NCBI RefSeq assembly: GCF_042680125.1
Contig: NZ_JBHTNY010000012.1
Direction: 5' to 3' (one strand)
Source: Robinsoniella peoriensis
GTDB lineage: Bacteria; Bacillota; Clostridia; Lachnospirales; Lachnospiraceae
Length of the DNA: 64,000 nt
The position numbers and the translations under genes were made by a program. The notes beneath the pieces are model-generated. The model was given only the letters and a program-made list of their open reading frames with translations. It was not told the DNA's origin and did not search any database. Shown one piece after another: positions 63,878 to 64,000 of this stretch (its first letter is position 1; every line of letters starts with the position of its first letter).

Positions 63878-64000
63878 CGCCTTATATGAAATTTTACTTG
63901 TCGATTGGAAATTACCTGGCAGGATAGCCAGTGTTAAGAAATTTTATATAACAACATATTATCATAAAATATTATTTTGTGCAACACATTTTTAATTAAA

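Overview
The window looks like chromosome of an anaerobic, gut-type Firmicute, most likely a Lachnospiraceae (Blautia/Ruminococcus-like). The reasons are moderately low G+C by eye, strong AGGAGG ribosome sites, YesM/YesN-type two-component systems, very large secreted glycosidases with Big_2, FN3, FIVAR and InlB-type modules, a spmB gene (spore-former lineage), and MarR/ABC, PadR/DUF4097 and LytTR/membrane pairs typical of that family. No tRNA, rRNA, CRISPR array, prophage or insertion-sequence transposase was seen. The only mobile-type features are an Rpn/PD-(D/E)XK gene at the right end and a short inverted-repeat element beside it.

Layout. 1-5.4 kb: C-terminal part of a giant secreted glycosidase (probably GH101 endo-alpha-N-acetylgalactosaminidase) with seven InlB-like repeats. 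5.5-7.6 kb: a two-gene ATPase-TOPRIM cassette, a candidate anti-phage system. 7.6-12 kb: MarR regulator plus heterodimeric ABC exporter, with three copies of a 16-bp candidate operator. 12.1-18.7 kb: a giant secreted GH2 enzyme. 19-22.3 kb: YesM/YesN two-component system. 22.6-34.9 kb: a membrane-anchored SurA-N-like protein, a 2658-residue secreted beta-helix protein and a CUT1 sugar ABC transporter (binding protein plus two permeases, no ATPase). 35-37 kb: PAS-GGDEF-PAS protein and a solitary spmB. 37.1-41.3 kb: a second YesN/YesM pair, whose response regulator is broken by a one-base frameshift, followed by a degenerate RbsA-like double ATPase. 41.6-46.5 kb: complete RbsA/RbsC/RbsB-type ABC importer and a zinc polyol-type dehydrogenase. 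46.6-47.7 kb: LytTR regulator plus membrane partner. 47.8-51.3 kb (minus strand): PadR/HAAS-DUF4097 and MATE/TetR. 51.5-57.6 kb: Lrp/AsnC regulator and JetA-JetB-JetC (MksF-MksE-MksB) SMC-like genes with no JetD/MksG nuclease. 57.9-62.6 kb: secreted calcineurin-like phosphatase with Ig-like repeats and YibE/F membrane protein. 62.6-64 kb: MITE-like inverted repeat and Rpn-family nuclease.

How it works together. The left half reads as a host-glycan foraging region. Extracellular enzymes (GH101-like, GH2, beta-helix) with many carbohydrate-binding modules release oligosaccharides, a two-component sensor placed between them probably controls expression, and a CUT1 transporter imports the product. 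The transporter has no ATPase gene and would need a shared MsmK-type ATPase from elsewhere. The second sensor system probably controls the Rbs-type importer and dehydrogenase; its pseudo-ATPase may be a sensing adaptor rather than a transporter motor. Defence or plasmid-control functions are represented by the ATPase-TOPRIM pair and the JetABC cluster.

The most unusual items are the degenerate ABC ATPase inside a two-component operon, the ATPase-TOPRIM pair, JetABC without JetD, the G-tract frameshift in the response regulator, and a cohesin-like module in the beta-helix protein. All family names were recognised by eye from the translated sequence; no database search was run.
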